A stretch of 64,000 bases of DNA from Blastococcus tunisiensis (GTDB lineage Bacteria; Actinomycetota; Actinomycetes; Mycobacteriales; Geodermatophilaceae). Positions 35,633-44,377 of this stretch are shown here, piece by piece (the stretch's first letter is position 1; the number at the start of each line of letters is the position of its first letter). The translations under genes were made by a program, and so were the position numbers. The notes beneath the pieces were generated by a model. That model was not told the DNA's origin and ran no database searches. It saw only the letters and a list, made by a program, of their open reading frames with translations. Where the stretch lies: NCBI RefSeq assembly GCF_900112815.1, contig NZ_FOND01000009.1, positions 124,001 to 188,000 of the forward strand, read 5' to 3'.

Positions 35633-35638
35633 ACGGTA
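35633..35638 (-). promoter_or_regulatory. Predicted -10 box of the DEDDh nuclease gene (TACCGT)
   Basis: TACCGT on the minus strand ends 6 nt before the GTG at 35626. A widely spaced perfect 10-bp inverted repeat (CGGGGGAATG at 35642-35651, complement at 35754-35763) fills the divergent region toward the cell-wall hydrolase. Confidence 0.5.
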
Positions 35639-35813
35639 GGTCGGGGGAATGACACTCCTGTGATGCCGCGCCGCGGCCGGGGGCTGCCGTGGTGTCGCCC
35701 GCACGAGGGTCACCTGCACGTTTGCGCTGGCGGACGGCGGACGGGCAGGACACCATTCCCCCGGTGGGCCGCCCCCGAGGACGCGCGCGGCCCGGACACG
35801 CAGAGGTGGTCTG

Positions 35814-37556
35814 ATGCTCCCGCGCTCCCGGTGGCGCACTGCCGGGACGGCGGTCCGGACGGCCGTCGCGCTGCTGGCCGCCGCCGCGCTGTCGGCCGGC
35901 GCCGTGCAGCCGGCCGCCGCGGACCCCAGCGACCAGCCGGGCGGCACCACCGCGGTGCTGGACAGCCGGGCGCTCGACCGGCTCCAGCAGCGGGCGGCCG
36001 AGGTGCAGGCCGGGCTCCAGCAGCAGCAGGCCGAGGTGGCCGCGGCGCGGGAGGAGCTGGTGCAGGCGCAGGCGGTGGTCGCCGCCGCCGAGGCCGTCGT
36101 CTCCGATGCTGCGGGGGAGCTGGCCGTCCACCAGCGGGAGGTCGCCGGCTACGCGGCGGCGATCTACCGGGACGGCGGGGCGGTGACCCCCCTGACGCTG
36201 CTGCTCTCCGGCGGGGATCCGGGGGACGTGGTGTCGGCGCTCGGCTTCCTGGAGGTCGTGGACGCCCATGCGGCGCGCGTGATCGGTGCCGCAGAGGAGC
36301 TCCGGCAGGCGGCCCTGGGGGAGCAGCGGCGGGCCGCCGCCGCGCTGGCGGAGGCGCGGGCGCGGGCCGACGCGGTCGCCGCGACGGTGGCCGGGCTGGA
36401 GGCCGCGGCGGCCGCCGTGACCGGCGAGCTGGACGAGGCCCTCGCGGTGGTCGACGGCCAGCTGGCCCGGCTCCAGCGCGAGCAGCTCGACGTCAACGAC
36501 CGGACCGCGGCCAACTGGGGCGCCTACCTCCAGCAGCTGGGCGCCGCCGGCATCACGCCCCCACCGGCAGCGGCCCTCCTCGATCCCGCGGCCGGCCTGC
36601 CGGCGGGACTGGTGCCGGTGGGGGCGGGGGACGGCACGGCCCAGCGCGGGGCGGCGCAGCTGCCGCGGCAGCCGACGTCCCTGCTCGTGCTCCCGGCCGA
36701 GACCCTGGCCGCCGTGACCGCGGCGATGGATGCCCTGGGGCGCCCCTACGCCCCGGGTACCGCCGGACCGGACTCCTGGGACTGCGGAGCGCTCGTCCGG
36801 TCGGCGTACGGGGCGGCGGGCGTGCCGCTGCCCGGCGGCCAGGCAGACCTGTTCGCCGTCACGCCGCCCGTGGCGCCGGCCGACGTGCTCCCCGGTGACC
36901 TGGTCTTCCTGGGCACGGCCGAGTCGGGGCTCGGCCACGTCGGGATCGCGTTGGACCCGACGACCATGCTGGCCGCGGACGCACGGGCCGGAGCGGTGGT
37001 CGTGCGCACCCTGCCCGGCGACCAGGTGCTCGGCATCGGACGCCCCAGCCTGGGGCAGCGGGCCCCGGTGGCCGCCCCCGGCCCGGCCGGCGGGGCGCTG
37101 CGGGTGGAGTGCGGGAACACCGTCTACCCCGCGAGCTACGACGGCGCGCGTTCGTGGGGCGGCTATCCCAACGGCCTGATCCCGCCCAGCGCCATGTGCC
37201 CGATCGGGGTGGGCGCCCACACGCTGCGCTGCGACGCCGCCGCGGCCTACCGGGCCATGTCGGCGGCCTACGCCGGAGCCTTCGGCGGGCCGATCTGCCT
37301 CACCGACTCCTACCGCAGCTACGCCGGCCAGGTCCGCCTCTACGGCCAGAAGCCGGCCCTCGCCGCGGTTCCGGGCACCAGCAACCACGGCTGGGGGCTC
37401 GCGGTGGACCTCTGCGGCGGGATCGAGCGGTTCGCTACGCCGCAGTACGCCTGGATGACGGCCAACGCCGGCCGCTTCGGCTTCCTGCATCCCGACTGGG
37501 CCGAACCCGGCAACGGCCGCGAGGAGCCCTGGCACTGGGAGTTCGCCGGCACCTGA
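35814..37556 (+). CDS. Secreted NlpC/P60 and VanY-type (M15B) peptidoglycan peptidase fusion
   Basis: A 580-residue exported cell-wall hydrolase. Signal peptide is about 1-36 (cleavage near AAADP). A long Ala/Glu-rich coiled coil follows (about 50-230), as in RipA-type proteins. An NlpC/P60 cysteine peptidase domain (about 300-410) has DSWDCGALVRSAYG with the catalytic Cys and GHVGIAL with the His. A D-Ala-D-Ala carboxypeptidase domain (about 445-580) has SNHGWGLAVDL and PWHWEF with the M15 zinc ligands. Carrying two different peptidase domains is unusual. A small Cys-rich gene follows after 81 bp. Confidence 0.9.
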   Translation: MLPRSRWRTAGTAVRTAVALLAAAALSAGAVQPAAADPSDQPGGTTAVLDSRALDRLQQRAAEVQAGLQQQQAEVAAAREELVQAQAVVAAAEAVVSDAAGELAVHQREVAGYAAAIYRDGGAVTPLTLLLSGGDPGDVVSALGFLEVVDAHAARVIGAAEELRQAALGEQRRAAAALAEARARADAVAATVAGLEAAAAAVTGELDEALAVVDGQLARLQREQLDVNDRTAANWGAYLQQLGAAGITPPPAAALLDPAAGLPAGLVPVGAGDGTAQRGAAQLPRQPTSLLVLPAETLAAVTAAMDALGRPYAPGTAGPDSWDCGALVRSAYGAAGVPLPGGQADLFAVTPPVAPADVLPGDLVFLGTAESGLGHVGIALDPTTMLAADARAGAVVVRTLPGDQVLGIGRPSLGQRAPVAAPGPAGGALRVECGNTVYPASYDGARSWGGYPNGLIPPSAMCPIGVGAHTLRCDAAAAYRAMSAAYAGAFGGPICLTDSYRSYAGQVRLYGQKPALAAVPGTSNHGWGLAVDLCGGIERFATPQYAWMTANAGRFGFLHPDWAEPGNGREEPWHWEFAGT

Positions 37557-37637
37557 GCCGGGGTGCTCCGCGGGGACCCGGGGGAAATTGTCGGTGCCCG
37601 CTCCTACCGTGCGGACGACTCACGGAGGAGAGAGACC

Positions 37638-37964
37638 ATGCTGATCGATTGCGACACCTGCACCGCGCGCCCGACGGGCTGCGCCGACTGCGTCGTCACC
37701 GTCCTGCTCGGGGCGCCACCCGGATGGCAGGGGGTCGACCCGGTCGTCGTCCCGATCGACGGGCGCCGGGGGGCGCTCGCCGGTGCTCCCGAGGCGGGCG
37801 TCGCGGCCGAGGACGTCGTCGTGCCACCGGCCGGCGTCGTCGTCGAGTTCGACGAGGTCGAGCGCCGGGCCGTCCGTGCGCTCGCCGACGTCGGTCTGGT
37901 GCCCCCGCTGCGCCATCGCGACCCGGCCGGGACCACGTCCGACGGCACCCGGAGGACCGGCTGA
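37638..37964 (+). CDS. Small protein with a CX2CX6CX2C zinc-knuckle-like motif
   Basis: A 108-residue protein starting MLIDCDTCTARPTGCADCVVTVLLG. Four cysteines in the first 18 residues suit a structural zinc or Fe-S site. The rest is acidic with a helical segment (FDEVERRAVRALADVGLVPPL). No export signal. Function unknown; it sits between two peptidoglycan hydrolase genes, an arrangement I believe recurs in actinobacteria. The ATG has a strong GGAGGAGA ribosome-binding site (37624-37631). Confidence 0.8.
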   Translation: MLIDCDTCTARPTGCADCVVTVLLGAPPGWQGVDPVVVPIDGRRGALAGAPEAGVAAEDVVVPPAGVVVEFDEVERRAVRALADVGLVPPLRHRDPAGTTSDGTRRTG

Positions 37965-38159
37965 GCGTGCGGACGGAACGGTCCGCGTCGCATCACATCG
38001 AGCGCGCGGCACGCCCCTGAGCTGCGGCGACGGACCGGAATGCGACTCCCGTCACACCTGTCACAGGACTGTCCATTTGTCACGCGATCGTCACGGTCGT
38101 AGGGTCGCCGGGTCCGACCGAGTGGTCGTCACCCGCAGAGGGGTGGCCTCGGACGGGCA
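37965..38159. other. Promoter-bearing gap upstream of the riboswitch
   Basis: No gene seen. The TGTCACAGG / TTTGTCACGCGATCGTCACGG stretch (about 38057-38097) has repeated GTCAC words that could bind a regulator, and the AT-richer bases here are the likely promoter for the riboswitch-controlled hydrolase. Confidence 0.35.
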
Positions 38160-38316
38160 CCGCCTAATCGCCTGACGGCTCCTGCAGAGGTGCCGGACGG
38201 CGAGCCGGGGACCCACCGCAGTCCTGGGGTGAGTTCTCCTGCCGGCCGGTTCGCCGGTGCGCAGGGGATAGGGCCAGTCTTCCCAGCCCGAACCCGTCAG
38301 CTAACTCGGTAGGCGG
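38160..38316 (+). promoter_or_regulatory. ydaO-type cyclic di-AMP riboswitch
   Basis: The P1 closing helix pairs CCGCCTA (38160-38166) with TAGGCGG (38310-38316). Inside are the conserved GGGGACCCA (38207-38215), GGGGTGAG (38226-38233) and the 3' core CCCGAACCCGTCAGCTAAC (38287-38305), matching the ydaO/yuaA consensus. In actinobacteria this class precedes cell-wall hydrolase and resuscitation genes and turns expression off when c-di-AMP is high. The next gene is an NlpC/P60 hydrolase, as expected. Confidence 0.9.
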
Positions 38317-38346
38317 TCGTTGAGGAAGAACGGAGAGCCGCCGCTC

Positions 38347-39429
38347 GTGGCGACCCCACACGCCGTACCGCCGCACGCCCTCGATCAGTCCGCCGCCGCA
38401 CGTCCGCCCGCTCCGGGTCACGTCGGCTGGCTGCGCTCCGGTCTGCTCCTCGGAGTGACCGCGGCCCTGACCTTCACCGTCCTGCCGGGCACCGCGTCCG
38501 CGGACCCGGCCACGACCACGGCCACCGACGCCACCCAGGCGGCCCGGCTCGTCGCCGACGCCGAGCACGAGCTCGAGGTGGTCACCGAGGAGCTCAACGA
38601 GGCCAAGGTCCAGCTCGAGGAGCAGCACGCCGCTGTCGCCGCCGCCGAGCAGGCCGCGGCCGACGCGCAGCTGCAGCTGGACTCCCTCGACGGCCAGGTC
38701 CGCCAGCTGGCTCGCTCCGCGTACACCAGCGAGGGGTTCTCCCGGCTGGACGTGCTGCTCACCAGCAACTCGGCCGAGGAGCTGATCCACCAGCTCGGCA
38801 CGCTGGACGCCATCGCCGGGCACACCAACCAGCAGCTGGCGGAGGTGGCCGAGGCCGCCGCCGCGGCGGAGGAGGCCCAGGCCGCCGCCGACGAGGCGGA
38901 GGCCGCGGCGCAGCGCGCCGTCGACGAGATCGCCGCCCAGCAGGAGGACCTCGAGGCGCAGATCGCTGACTTCCAGGCCCAGTACGCGGCACTGAGCGTT
39001 CCTCAGCAGGAGGAGGTCGCCCGAGCGCACGGCGGCACGCAGGCACAGGCCGTGCCCAGCGGCGTCGTCGCGCCGAGCGGCGCGGCGCAGGTCGCGGTGG
39101 ACACGGCGCTGGCGCAGGTCGGCGATCCCTACGTCTGGGGCGCCGGCGGACCGAACGCGTTCGACTGCTCGGGCCTGACGCAGTACGCCTACTCCGCCGC
39201 CGGGGTGAGCCTGCCGCACTCCAGCCGCAGCCAGTCCCAGATGGGCTCGCCGGTGTCCGTCGGGGACCTGCAGCCCGGCGACCTGCTCTTCTACTACAGC
39301 CCGACCAGTCACGTGGCCATGTACGTCGGCAACGGGAAGATGGTGCACGCCTCGACCTCGAGCAAGCCGGTCATGGTCGTGGACTTCAACTCGATGAGCG
39401 GCTTCACCCACGCGCGGCGCATCGGCTGA
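38347..39429 (+). CDS. Secreted NlpC/P60 peptidoglycan endopeptidase (RipA-like)
   Basis: A 360-residue exported D,L-endopeptidase. The signal segment is GLLLGVTAALTFTVLPGTASA. A Glu/Ala/Gln-rich coiled coil occupies about 65-215, and a C-terminal NlpC/P60 domain has FDCSGLTQYAY (catalytic Cys), SHVAMYVG (His) and HASTSSKPV. It probably cleaves stem peptides during septation or growth. GTG 38347 is preferred; TTG 38320 would add nine residues. Ribosome-binding sequences GAGGAAG and GGAG precede it, right after the c-di-AMP riboswitch. Confidence 0.92.
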   Translation: MATPHAVPPHALDQSAAARPPAPGHVGWLRSGLLLGVTAALTFTVLPGTASADPATTTATDATQAARLVADAEHELEVVTEELNEAKVQLEEQHAAVAAAEQAAADAQLQLDSLDGQVRQLARSAYTSEGFSRLDVLLTSNSAEELIHQLGTLDAIAGHTNQQLAEVAEAAAAAEEAQAAADEAEAAAQRAVDEIAAQQEDLEAQIADFQAQYAALSVPQQEEVARAHGGTQAQAVPSGVVAPSGAAQVAVDTALAQVGDPYVWGAGGPNAFDCSGLTQYAYSAAGVSLPHSSRSQSQMGSPVSVGDLQPGDLLFYYSPTSHVAMYVGNGKMVHASTSSKPVMVVDFNSMSGFTHARRIG

Positions 39430-39451
39430 CACCCGGCATCGCCGCGGCCCC

Positions 39452-39485
39452 GGGCCGGCGATCCCCACGCGGGGGTCGCCGGCCC
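39452..39485. terminator. Terminator after the NlpC/P60 gene
   Basis: A 15-bp stem (left arm GGGCCGGCGATCCCC) with one T-G pair and an ACGC loop starts 22 bp after the stop. Confidence 0.75.
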
Positions 39486-39515
39486 TCGCCGTCGGGCGGT
39501 CCGGGGGCCGTCGCC

Positions 39516-39521
39516 TAGGCT
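39516..39521 (+). promoter_or_regulatory. Predicted -10 box of the M48 protease gene (TAGGCT)
   Basis: TAGGCT ends 7 nt before the GTG at 39529. Confidence 0.55.
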
Positions 39522-39528
39522 CCGGCAG

Positions 39529-40806
39529 GTGAGTGGGCGTGGGAGCGCGCGTCGCGCCGCACTGGTCACCGCGGCCGTCCTCGGCGTCGCGCTGGTGGTC
39601 GTCATCGCCGTCACCACGCCCTGGACGCCGCTGCCGGAGCCGCCGGGTGGCCGCAGCCCGGTCGACCCGACCGCCGGGCTGTCGCCGGCGCAGGTCGAGC
39701 TCGCCGAGAGCTTCGTGGCGGCAATGCGCCCGGCCTCGCTGGCCTCGCTGCTGCTCGGGTTGGCCGTCTCGGCGCTCCTCGGTCTCACCCGGGCCGGGGC
39801 CCGGCTGGTGCGCGGTGTGGCGGCACCGCTGGGTGGTGGCTGGGTCTGGCAGGTGCTGCTCGGCGTCCTGGCGCTGGCCGTCGTGGGCCGGCTGGTCACC
39901 CTTCCGCTCGCCGCGTACGGCGAGGTGGTGCGACACCGGTACGGGCTCTCCACGCGCAGCTGGGGGCTGTGGCTGCGGGATGTCGGCGTCTCCACGGCCA
40001 TCGACGCCGGTCTGACGGCGGTGGGCGTCCTCGTGCTGGTGCTGCTGGCCCGGCGGCTGCCCCGGATGTGGTGGGCCTGGGCGGGGGCGGGGGCCGCCGC
40101 CCTGGTGGTCGTCGGGTCGTTCCTGTGGCCGGTCCTGATGGAGCCGGCGTTCAACCGGTTCGAGCCGCTGGCGGCCGGGCAGCTGCGCACCGACCTGCTG
40201 GAGCTGGCCGAGGAGAACGGCACCCCGGTCCAGGACGTCCTGGTGTCGGACGCCTCCCGGCGGACGACGGCGTTGAACGCCTACGTGTCCGGGTTCGGCT
40301 CCACCCGGCGGATCGTCCTCTACGACACCGTCCTGGACCGGCTGCCCGACGCGCAGATCGAGTCGATCGTCGCCCACGAACTCGGGCACGTGGCCACCGA
40401 CGACGTGCTCTCCGGCACGCTGATCGGCGCGCTCGGCGCGGGGGCGGGTGCGGCGGCGCTCGGCTGGCTGCTCACCTCACCGGTCCTGCTGCGGCGCGCC
40501 GGTGCGGACGGCCCGGCCGATCCGCGGGTCGTCCCGCTGCTGCTGTTCCTGCTGGCCGTGGGAACCCTGCTCTCCACGCCGGTGCAGAACGTGGTGTCCC
40601 GGCACGTCGAGGAGCGGGCGGACGTGCAGGCCCTCGACCTCACCCGGGACCCGGCGGCGTTCAGCGATCTCCAGCGCGACCTGGCCGGCGCCAATCTCAG
40701 CGACCCCGACCCGCCGGCGGCCTGGCACTGGTTCTTCGGCTCGCACCCCACCGTCGCCCAGCGGCTGGCCATGGCCGACGACTGGGCCCGGCTGGAGCGT
40801 CCGTGA
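39529..40806 (+). CDS. M48 family metallopeptidase (Ste24/CAAX-protease-like)
   Basis: A 425-residue integral membrane zinc protease. The N-terminal M48_N region has several transmembrane helices and the motif LPLAAYGEVVRHRYGLSTRSWGLWLRD. The zinc site is HELGH (283-287), with the third ligand in EERADVQALDL and the ending WHWFFGSHPTVAQRLAMAD. Likely a membrane quality-control protease, since bacteria lack CAAX prenylation. Its stop overlaps the next gene's GTG (GTGA), so it is coupled to pimB. Confidence 0.92.
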   Translation: MSGRGSARRAALVTAAVLGVALVVVIAVTTPWTPLPEPPGGRSPVDPTAGLSPAQVELAESFVAAMRPASLASLLLGLAVSALLGLTRAGARLVRGVAAPLGGGWVWQVLLGVLALAVVGRLVTLPLAAYGEVVRHRYGLSTRSWGLWLRDVGVSTAIDAGLTAVGVLVLVLLARRLPRMWWAWAGAGAAALVVVGSFLWPVLMEPAFNRFEPLAAGQLRTDLLELAEENGTPVQDVLVSDASRRTTALNAYVSGFGSTRRIVLYDTVLDRLPDAQIESIVAHELGHVATDDVLSGTLIGALGAGAGAAALGWLLTSPVLLRRAGADGPADPRVVPLLLFLLAVGTLLSTPVQNVVSRHVEERADVQALDLTRDPAAFSDLQRDLAGANLSDPDPPAAWHWFFGSHPTVAQRLAMADDWARLERP

Positions 40807-41927
40807 GCGGCAGGACCTTCGTCGTCACCAACGACTTCCCGCCCCGGCAGGGCGGCATCCAGACCTTCGTCGCCGCGCTGCTGGCCCGGCGCCCGCCGGA
40901 GTCGCTCGTCGTGCTCGCCTCCCGCTCGCCGGGCTGGGAGGTGCACGACGCCGCGCTGCCGTACCCGGTCGTCCGGCTGCCGACCGGCATGCTGCTGCCG
41001 ACGCGCACCACCGGCCGGGCCGCCGTCGAGCTCGCCTCCCGGTTCGGCTGCGACACCGCCGTCTTCGGCGCCGCCGCACCCCTGGGCCTCCTGGGGCCGA
41101 CGCTGCGGGCCGCCGGGGTGCGGCGACTCCTCGGCATCACGCACGGGCACGAGACGGGCTGGGTGGCCCTGCCGGGCGGTCGGCAGGCCATGCAGCGGAT
41201 CGCGTCCGGGCTGGACGTCGTCACCTACATCAGCGAGTACACCCGCGACCGGCTGGCGCCCGCGCTCGCGTCGCGCGCCCGGCTGGCCCAGCTCTCCCCG
41301 GGGGTCGACGTCGAGCGCTTCACCCCGGACGCCGACGGCGCGGCCGTCCGCGAGCGCCACGGCCTCGGGACGGCGCCGGTGGTGGTGTGCGTCTCGCGGC
41401 TCGTCGCCCGCAAGGGCCAGGACGTGCTCGTCGCCGGCTGGCCGCGGGTGCTGGCCCGTCACCCGGACGCGCGGCTGCTGCTGGTCGGGAGCGGGCCGGC
41501 CGAGGCATCGCTCCGGCGCGCCGTGGCCGCCCGGGGGCTGGCCGGGTCGGTGATCTTCACCGGGCCGGTGGAGCCGGCGGAGCTGCCGGGCCACTACGCC
41601 GCCGGCGACGTCTTCGCGATGCCGTGCCGGACCCGCCGGGCCGGGCTGGACGTCGAGGGCCTCGGGATGGTGTTCCTGGAGGCGGCGGCCTGCGCGCGTC
41701 CCGTCGTCGCGGGCACCTCCGGCGGGGCCCCGGAGACCGTCCGCGAGGGCGTCACCGGGCACGTGGTCGACCCGCGCTCGGCCGAGGCGGTCGCCGACAC
41801 GCTCGCCGACCTGCTCGCCGCCCCCGACCGGGCGCGCCGCATGGGCGTCGCGGGACGCGCCTGGGTGGAGGAGCGCTGGTCCTGGACCCGGATCGCGGCC
41901 ACCTTCGCCGAGCTGCTCGAGTCCTGA
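40803..41927 (+). CDS. pimB: GT4 glycosyltransferase, PimB-type mannosyltransferase
   Basis: A 374-residue GT-B glycosyltransferase. VTNDFPPRQGGIQTFV forms the N-terminal glycine-rich loop. The C-terminal nucleotide-sugar site shows VSRLVARKGQDVLV and the EX7E region GLDVEGLGMVFLEAAACARPVVAGTSGGAPETV. By synteny with M. tuberculosis Rv2188c, next to fadD15 and the NlpC/P60 genes, it probably adds the second mannose of phosphatidylinositol mannosides using GDP-mannose at the inner face of the membrane. Confidence 0.85.
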   Translation: MSGRTFVVTNDFPPRQGGIQTFVAALLARRPPESLVVLASRSPGWEVHDAALPYPVVRLPTGMLLPTRTTGRAAVELASRFGCDTAVFGAAAPLGLLGPTLRAAGVRRLLGITHGHETGWVALPGGRQAMQRIASGLDVVTYISEYTRDRLAPALASRARLAQLSPGVDVERFTPDADGAAVRERHGLGTAPVVVCVSRLVARKGQDVLVAGWPRVLARHPDARLLLVGSGPAEASLRRAVAARGLAGSVIFTGPVEPAELPGHYAAGDVFAMPCRTRRAGLDVEGLGMVFLEAAACARPVVAGTSGGAPETVREGVTGHVVDPRSAEAVADTLADLLAAPDRARRMGVAGRAWVEERWSWTRIAATFAELLES

Positions 41928-41932
41928 GGACG

Positions 41933-41970
41933 CCGCTGCTCCCCACCCGGAGGAGGGTGGGGAGCAGCGG
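41933..41970. terminator. Bidirectional terminator between pimB and fadD
   Basis: A perfect 16-bp stem (CCGCTGCTCCCCACCC) with a 6-nt loop lies between convergent genes. Confidence 0.85.
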
Positions 41971-41991
41971 GCGGGACCTCGGCGGGCGGTG

Positions 41992-43785
41992 TCAGCGGGC
42001 GTAGAGCCCCTCGACCTCGTCGCCGAACTCCTTCATCACCACGGCGCGCTTGAGCTTCAGGCTCGGGGTGAGCATGCCGTTGTCCTCGGTGAAGTCGGTG
42101 CCCAGGATCGTGAACTTCTTGATCGCCTCGGCCTGCGAGACGGCCCTGTTCGCGTCCTTGACCGCGGCGTCGATCTCGGCCTGGAGCTCCGGGTCCTCGC
42201 GGACCTGCTCGATCGGCTGGTCGGCCGGCTTCCCCTTGGACTCCAGCCACTGCGGCAGCGCTTCGGCGTCCAGCGTGATCAGGGCGCCGATGAACGGACG
42301 CTGGTCGCCGACGACGATGCACTGGCTGACCAGGCGGTGCGCGCGCAGCCGGTCCTCGAGGACGGCGGGCGCGACGTTCTTGCCGCCGGCGGTCACCAGG
42401 ATCTCCTTCTTGCGCCCGGTGATCTTCAGGAAGCCGTCGCTGTCGAGCTCACCGAGGTCACCGGTGTGGAAGAAGCCCTCGGCGTCGATGGCCTCCCGGG
42501 TGGCGTCCTCGTTGCGCCAGTAGCCGCGCATGACGATGCCGCCGCGGATGAGCACCTCGCCGTCGTCGGCGATGCGGAACTCGACCCCGGGCAGCGGCCG
42601 GCCCACGGTGCCGATCCGGATCCCGTCGTCGTGGTTGACCGACGCGGCGGCGGTCGTCTCGGTCAGGCCGTAGCCCTCGTAGACGGTGACGCCGATGCCG
42701 CGGAAGAAGTGGCCCAGCCGGTCACCCAGCGGCGCGCCGCCGGAGATCGCGCCCTCGCAGCGCCCGCCCAGGGCGGCCCGCAGCTTGCCGTAGACCAGCT
42801 TGTCGAACAGGGCGTGCTGGGCCCGCAGCGCCAGGCCGGCGCCGCCGGTGTCCTGCGCGCGCGACCAGTCGATGGCCACCTGGGCGGCCTTGTCGAAGAT
42901 CTTCCCCTTGCCGTCGCCCTCGGCCTTGGCCTTGGCGCTGTTGAACACCTTCTCGAACACCCGCGGGACGGCGAGGACGAACGTCGGCTTGAACTCGCCG
43001 AGGTCCTCGACGAGGTTCGAGACGTCGGGGGTGTGACCGATGACCGTGCGGGTCTTGACCGCACCCACCTGCAGGACGCGGGCGAGCACGTGCGCCAGCG
43101 GGATGAACAGCAGCAGGGAGCCCTGCATGTTCATGAAGCGGCCCAGCAGGCTCATCCCGTTGCCGATCTCGAACAGGAAGTTGCCGTGGGTGAGCTCGCA
43201 GCCCTTGGGGCGACCGGTCGTGCCGCTGGTGTAGATCAGGGTGGCGGGGCTCTCGGCCCTGAGGGTGCCGCGGCGCGTGGCGAGCTCGCTGTCGGGGACG
43301 TCCCGGCCGGCCTGGATCAGCTGGTCGACGGCGCCGTCCTCGATCACGTGGACCGACCGCAGGTCGGGCGCCTGCTCCCGGACGGACTCCACGGCGGCGG
43401 CGTGCTCGTCCCGCTCGACGACGATGGCGGTGGCCCCGGAGTCGGAGAGGATCCAGGCCACCTGGTCCGGGCTGGAGGTCTCGTAGATCGGGACGACGAC
43501 GGCGCCGGCCGTCCAGATGGCGAAGTCGAGGACGGTCCACTCGTAGCGGGTCTTCGCCTGCAGGGCCACCCGGTCGCCGGCAGCCACGCCGGCGGCGACG
43601 AGCCCCTTCGCGACCCCCGACACCTCGGCGCCGAACTCCGTCCAGGTGACGTCGTGCCACTGCCCGTTCCGTCGCCTGCGCAGGCCGACCTCGGCTCCGT
43701 GCTCGGCGACGTTGGTGGCGAGCATGTCGGTCAGGGCCTCGTCCGGGCCCACCTCGGTGGTCGCAGGAACGCTGAACTCGCGCAC
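41992..43785 (-). CDS. Long-chain fatty acid--CoA ligase (FadD15-like)
   Basis: A 597-residue AMP-forming acyl-CoA synthetase. The ATP/AMP loop is YTSGTTGRPKGCELTHGN, with YGLTETTAAASVN, TGDLGELDSDGFLKITGRKKEILVTAGGKNVAP and the C-terminal catalytic Lys region LTPSLKLKRAVV. It activates fatty acids for lipid synthesis or degradation. M. tuberculosis fadD15 occupies the same place beside pimB. GTG start with AGGAGAGG upstream; TAGATT near 43857-43862 (complement) is a possible -10. It diverges from the SRPBCC gene. Confidence 0.94.
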   Translation of the reverse strand: MREFSVPATTEVGPDEALTDMLATNVAEHGAEVGLRRRRNGQWHDVTWTEFGAEVSGVAKGLVAAGVAAGDRVALQAKTRYEWTVLDFAIWTAGAVVVPIYETSSPDQVAWILSDSGATAIVVERDEHAAAVESVREQAPDLRSVHVIEDGAVDQLIQAGRDVPDSELATRRGTLRAESPATLIYTSGTTGRPKGCELTHGNFLFEIGNGMSLLGRFMNMQGSLLLFIPLAHVLARVLQVGAVKTRTVIGHTPDVSNLVEDLGEFKPTFVLAVPRVFEKVFNSAKAKAEGDGKGKIFDKAAQVAIDWSRAQDTGGAGLALRAQHALFDKLVYGKLRAALGGRCEGAISGGAPLGDRLGHFFRGIGVTVYEGYGLTETTAAASVNHDDGIRIGTVGRPLPGVEFRIADDGEVLIRGGIVMRGYWRNEDATREAIDAEGFFHTGDLGELDSDGFLKITGRKKEILVTAGGKNVAPAVLEDRLRAHRLVSQCIVVGDQRPFIGALITLDAEALPQWLESKGKPADQPIEQVREDPELQAEIDAAVKDANRAVSQAEAIKKFTILGTDFTEDNGMLTPSLKLKRAVVMKEFGDEVEGLYAR

Positions 43786-43926
43786 GCCTGGTCCTCTCCT
43801 CCCCGCCGTCCAGGGGCACCGTCGCCCCCGGCCCCGGTCAGGGACATCGGGTCGAATCTAGCGGCTGTGCCTACCCGTGAGTAGCAGAGCGTCGGGCCGT
43901 CGGCCCGCACGGAGGGGTCGAGCGGT

Positions 43927-43932
43927 TAGCCT
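43927..43932 (+). promoter_or_regulatory. Predicted -10 box of the SRPBCC gene (TAGCCT)
   Basis: TAGCCT ends 7 nt before the ATG at 43940. Confidence 0.6.
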
Positions 43933-43939
43933 GCTGCCC

Positions 43940-44371
43940 ATGGCCGACCAGTCCACCCAGTCGATCGTCGTCGACGCACCCGCCGCCGACGTCATGGCGG
44001 TCATCGCCGATTTCCCCGCCTATCCGCAGTGGGTGGCCGCCGCGAAGCAGGTGGAGGTCCTGGAGACCGGGCCCGACGGCCGCGCCACCCGGGTCCACTT
44101 CGTCCTCGACGCCGGGGCGGTCAAGGACGACTACGTCCTCGCCTACACCTGGGAGGACGACCGCAAGGTGTCCTGGAACCTGGTCAAGGGGCAGATGCAG
44201 AAGCGCCAGGAGGGCTCCTACACGCTCGCCGAGCGCGACGGCGCCACCGAGGTCACCTACGCGATCACCATCGACCTGTCCATCCCGATGCTCGGGATGA
44301 TCAAGCGCAAGGCCGAGAAGGTCATCCTGGACACCGCTCTCAAGGAGCTCAAGAAGCGCGTCGAGGGCTGA
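43940..44371 (+). CDS. SRPBCC (START-like) family protein
   Basis: A 143-residue helix-grip lipid/polyketide-binding-fold protein: SIVVDAPAADVMAVIADFPAYPQWVAAAKQVEVLE at the N-terminus and a C-terminal amphipathic helix (MLGMIKRKAEKVILDTALKELKKRVEG). Relatives in the same position (Rv2185c in M. tuberculosis) are of unknown ligand. First gene of a tight operon with the ArsA-like, DUF5304 and ROK genes (gaps of 6 bp or overlaps), suggesting a shared lipid- or envelope-related role. Confidence 0.9.
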   Translation: MADQSTQSIVVDAPAADVMAVIADFPAYPQWVAAAKQVEVLETGPDGRATRVHFVLDAGAVKDDYVLAYTWEDDRKVSWNLVKGQMQKRQEGSYTLAERDGATEVTYAITIDLSIPMLGMIKRKAEKVILDTALKELKKRVEG

Positions 44372-44377
44372 TCCGGC

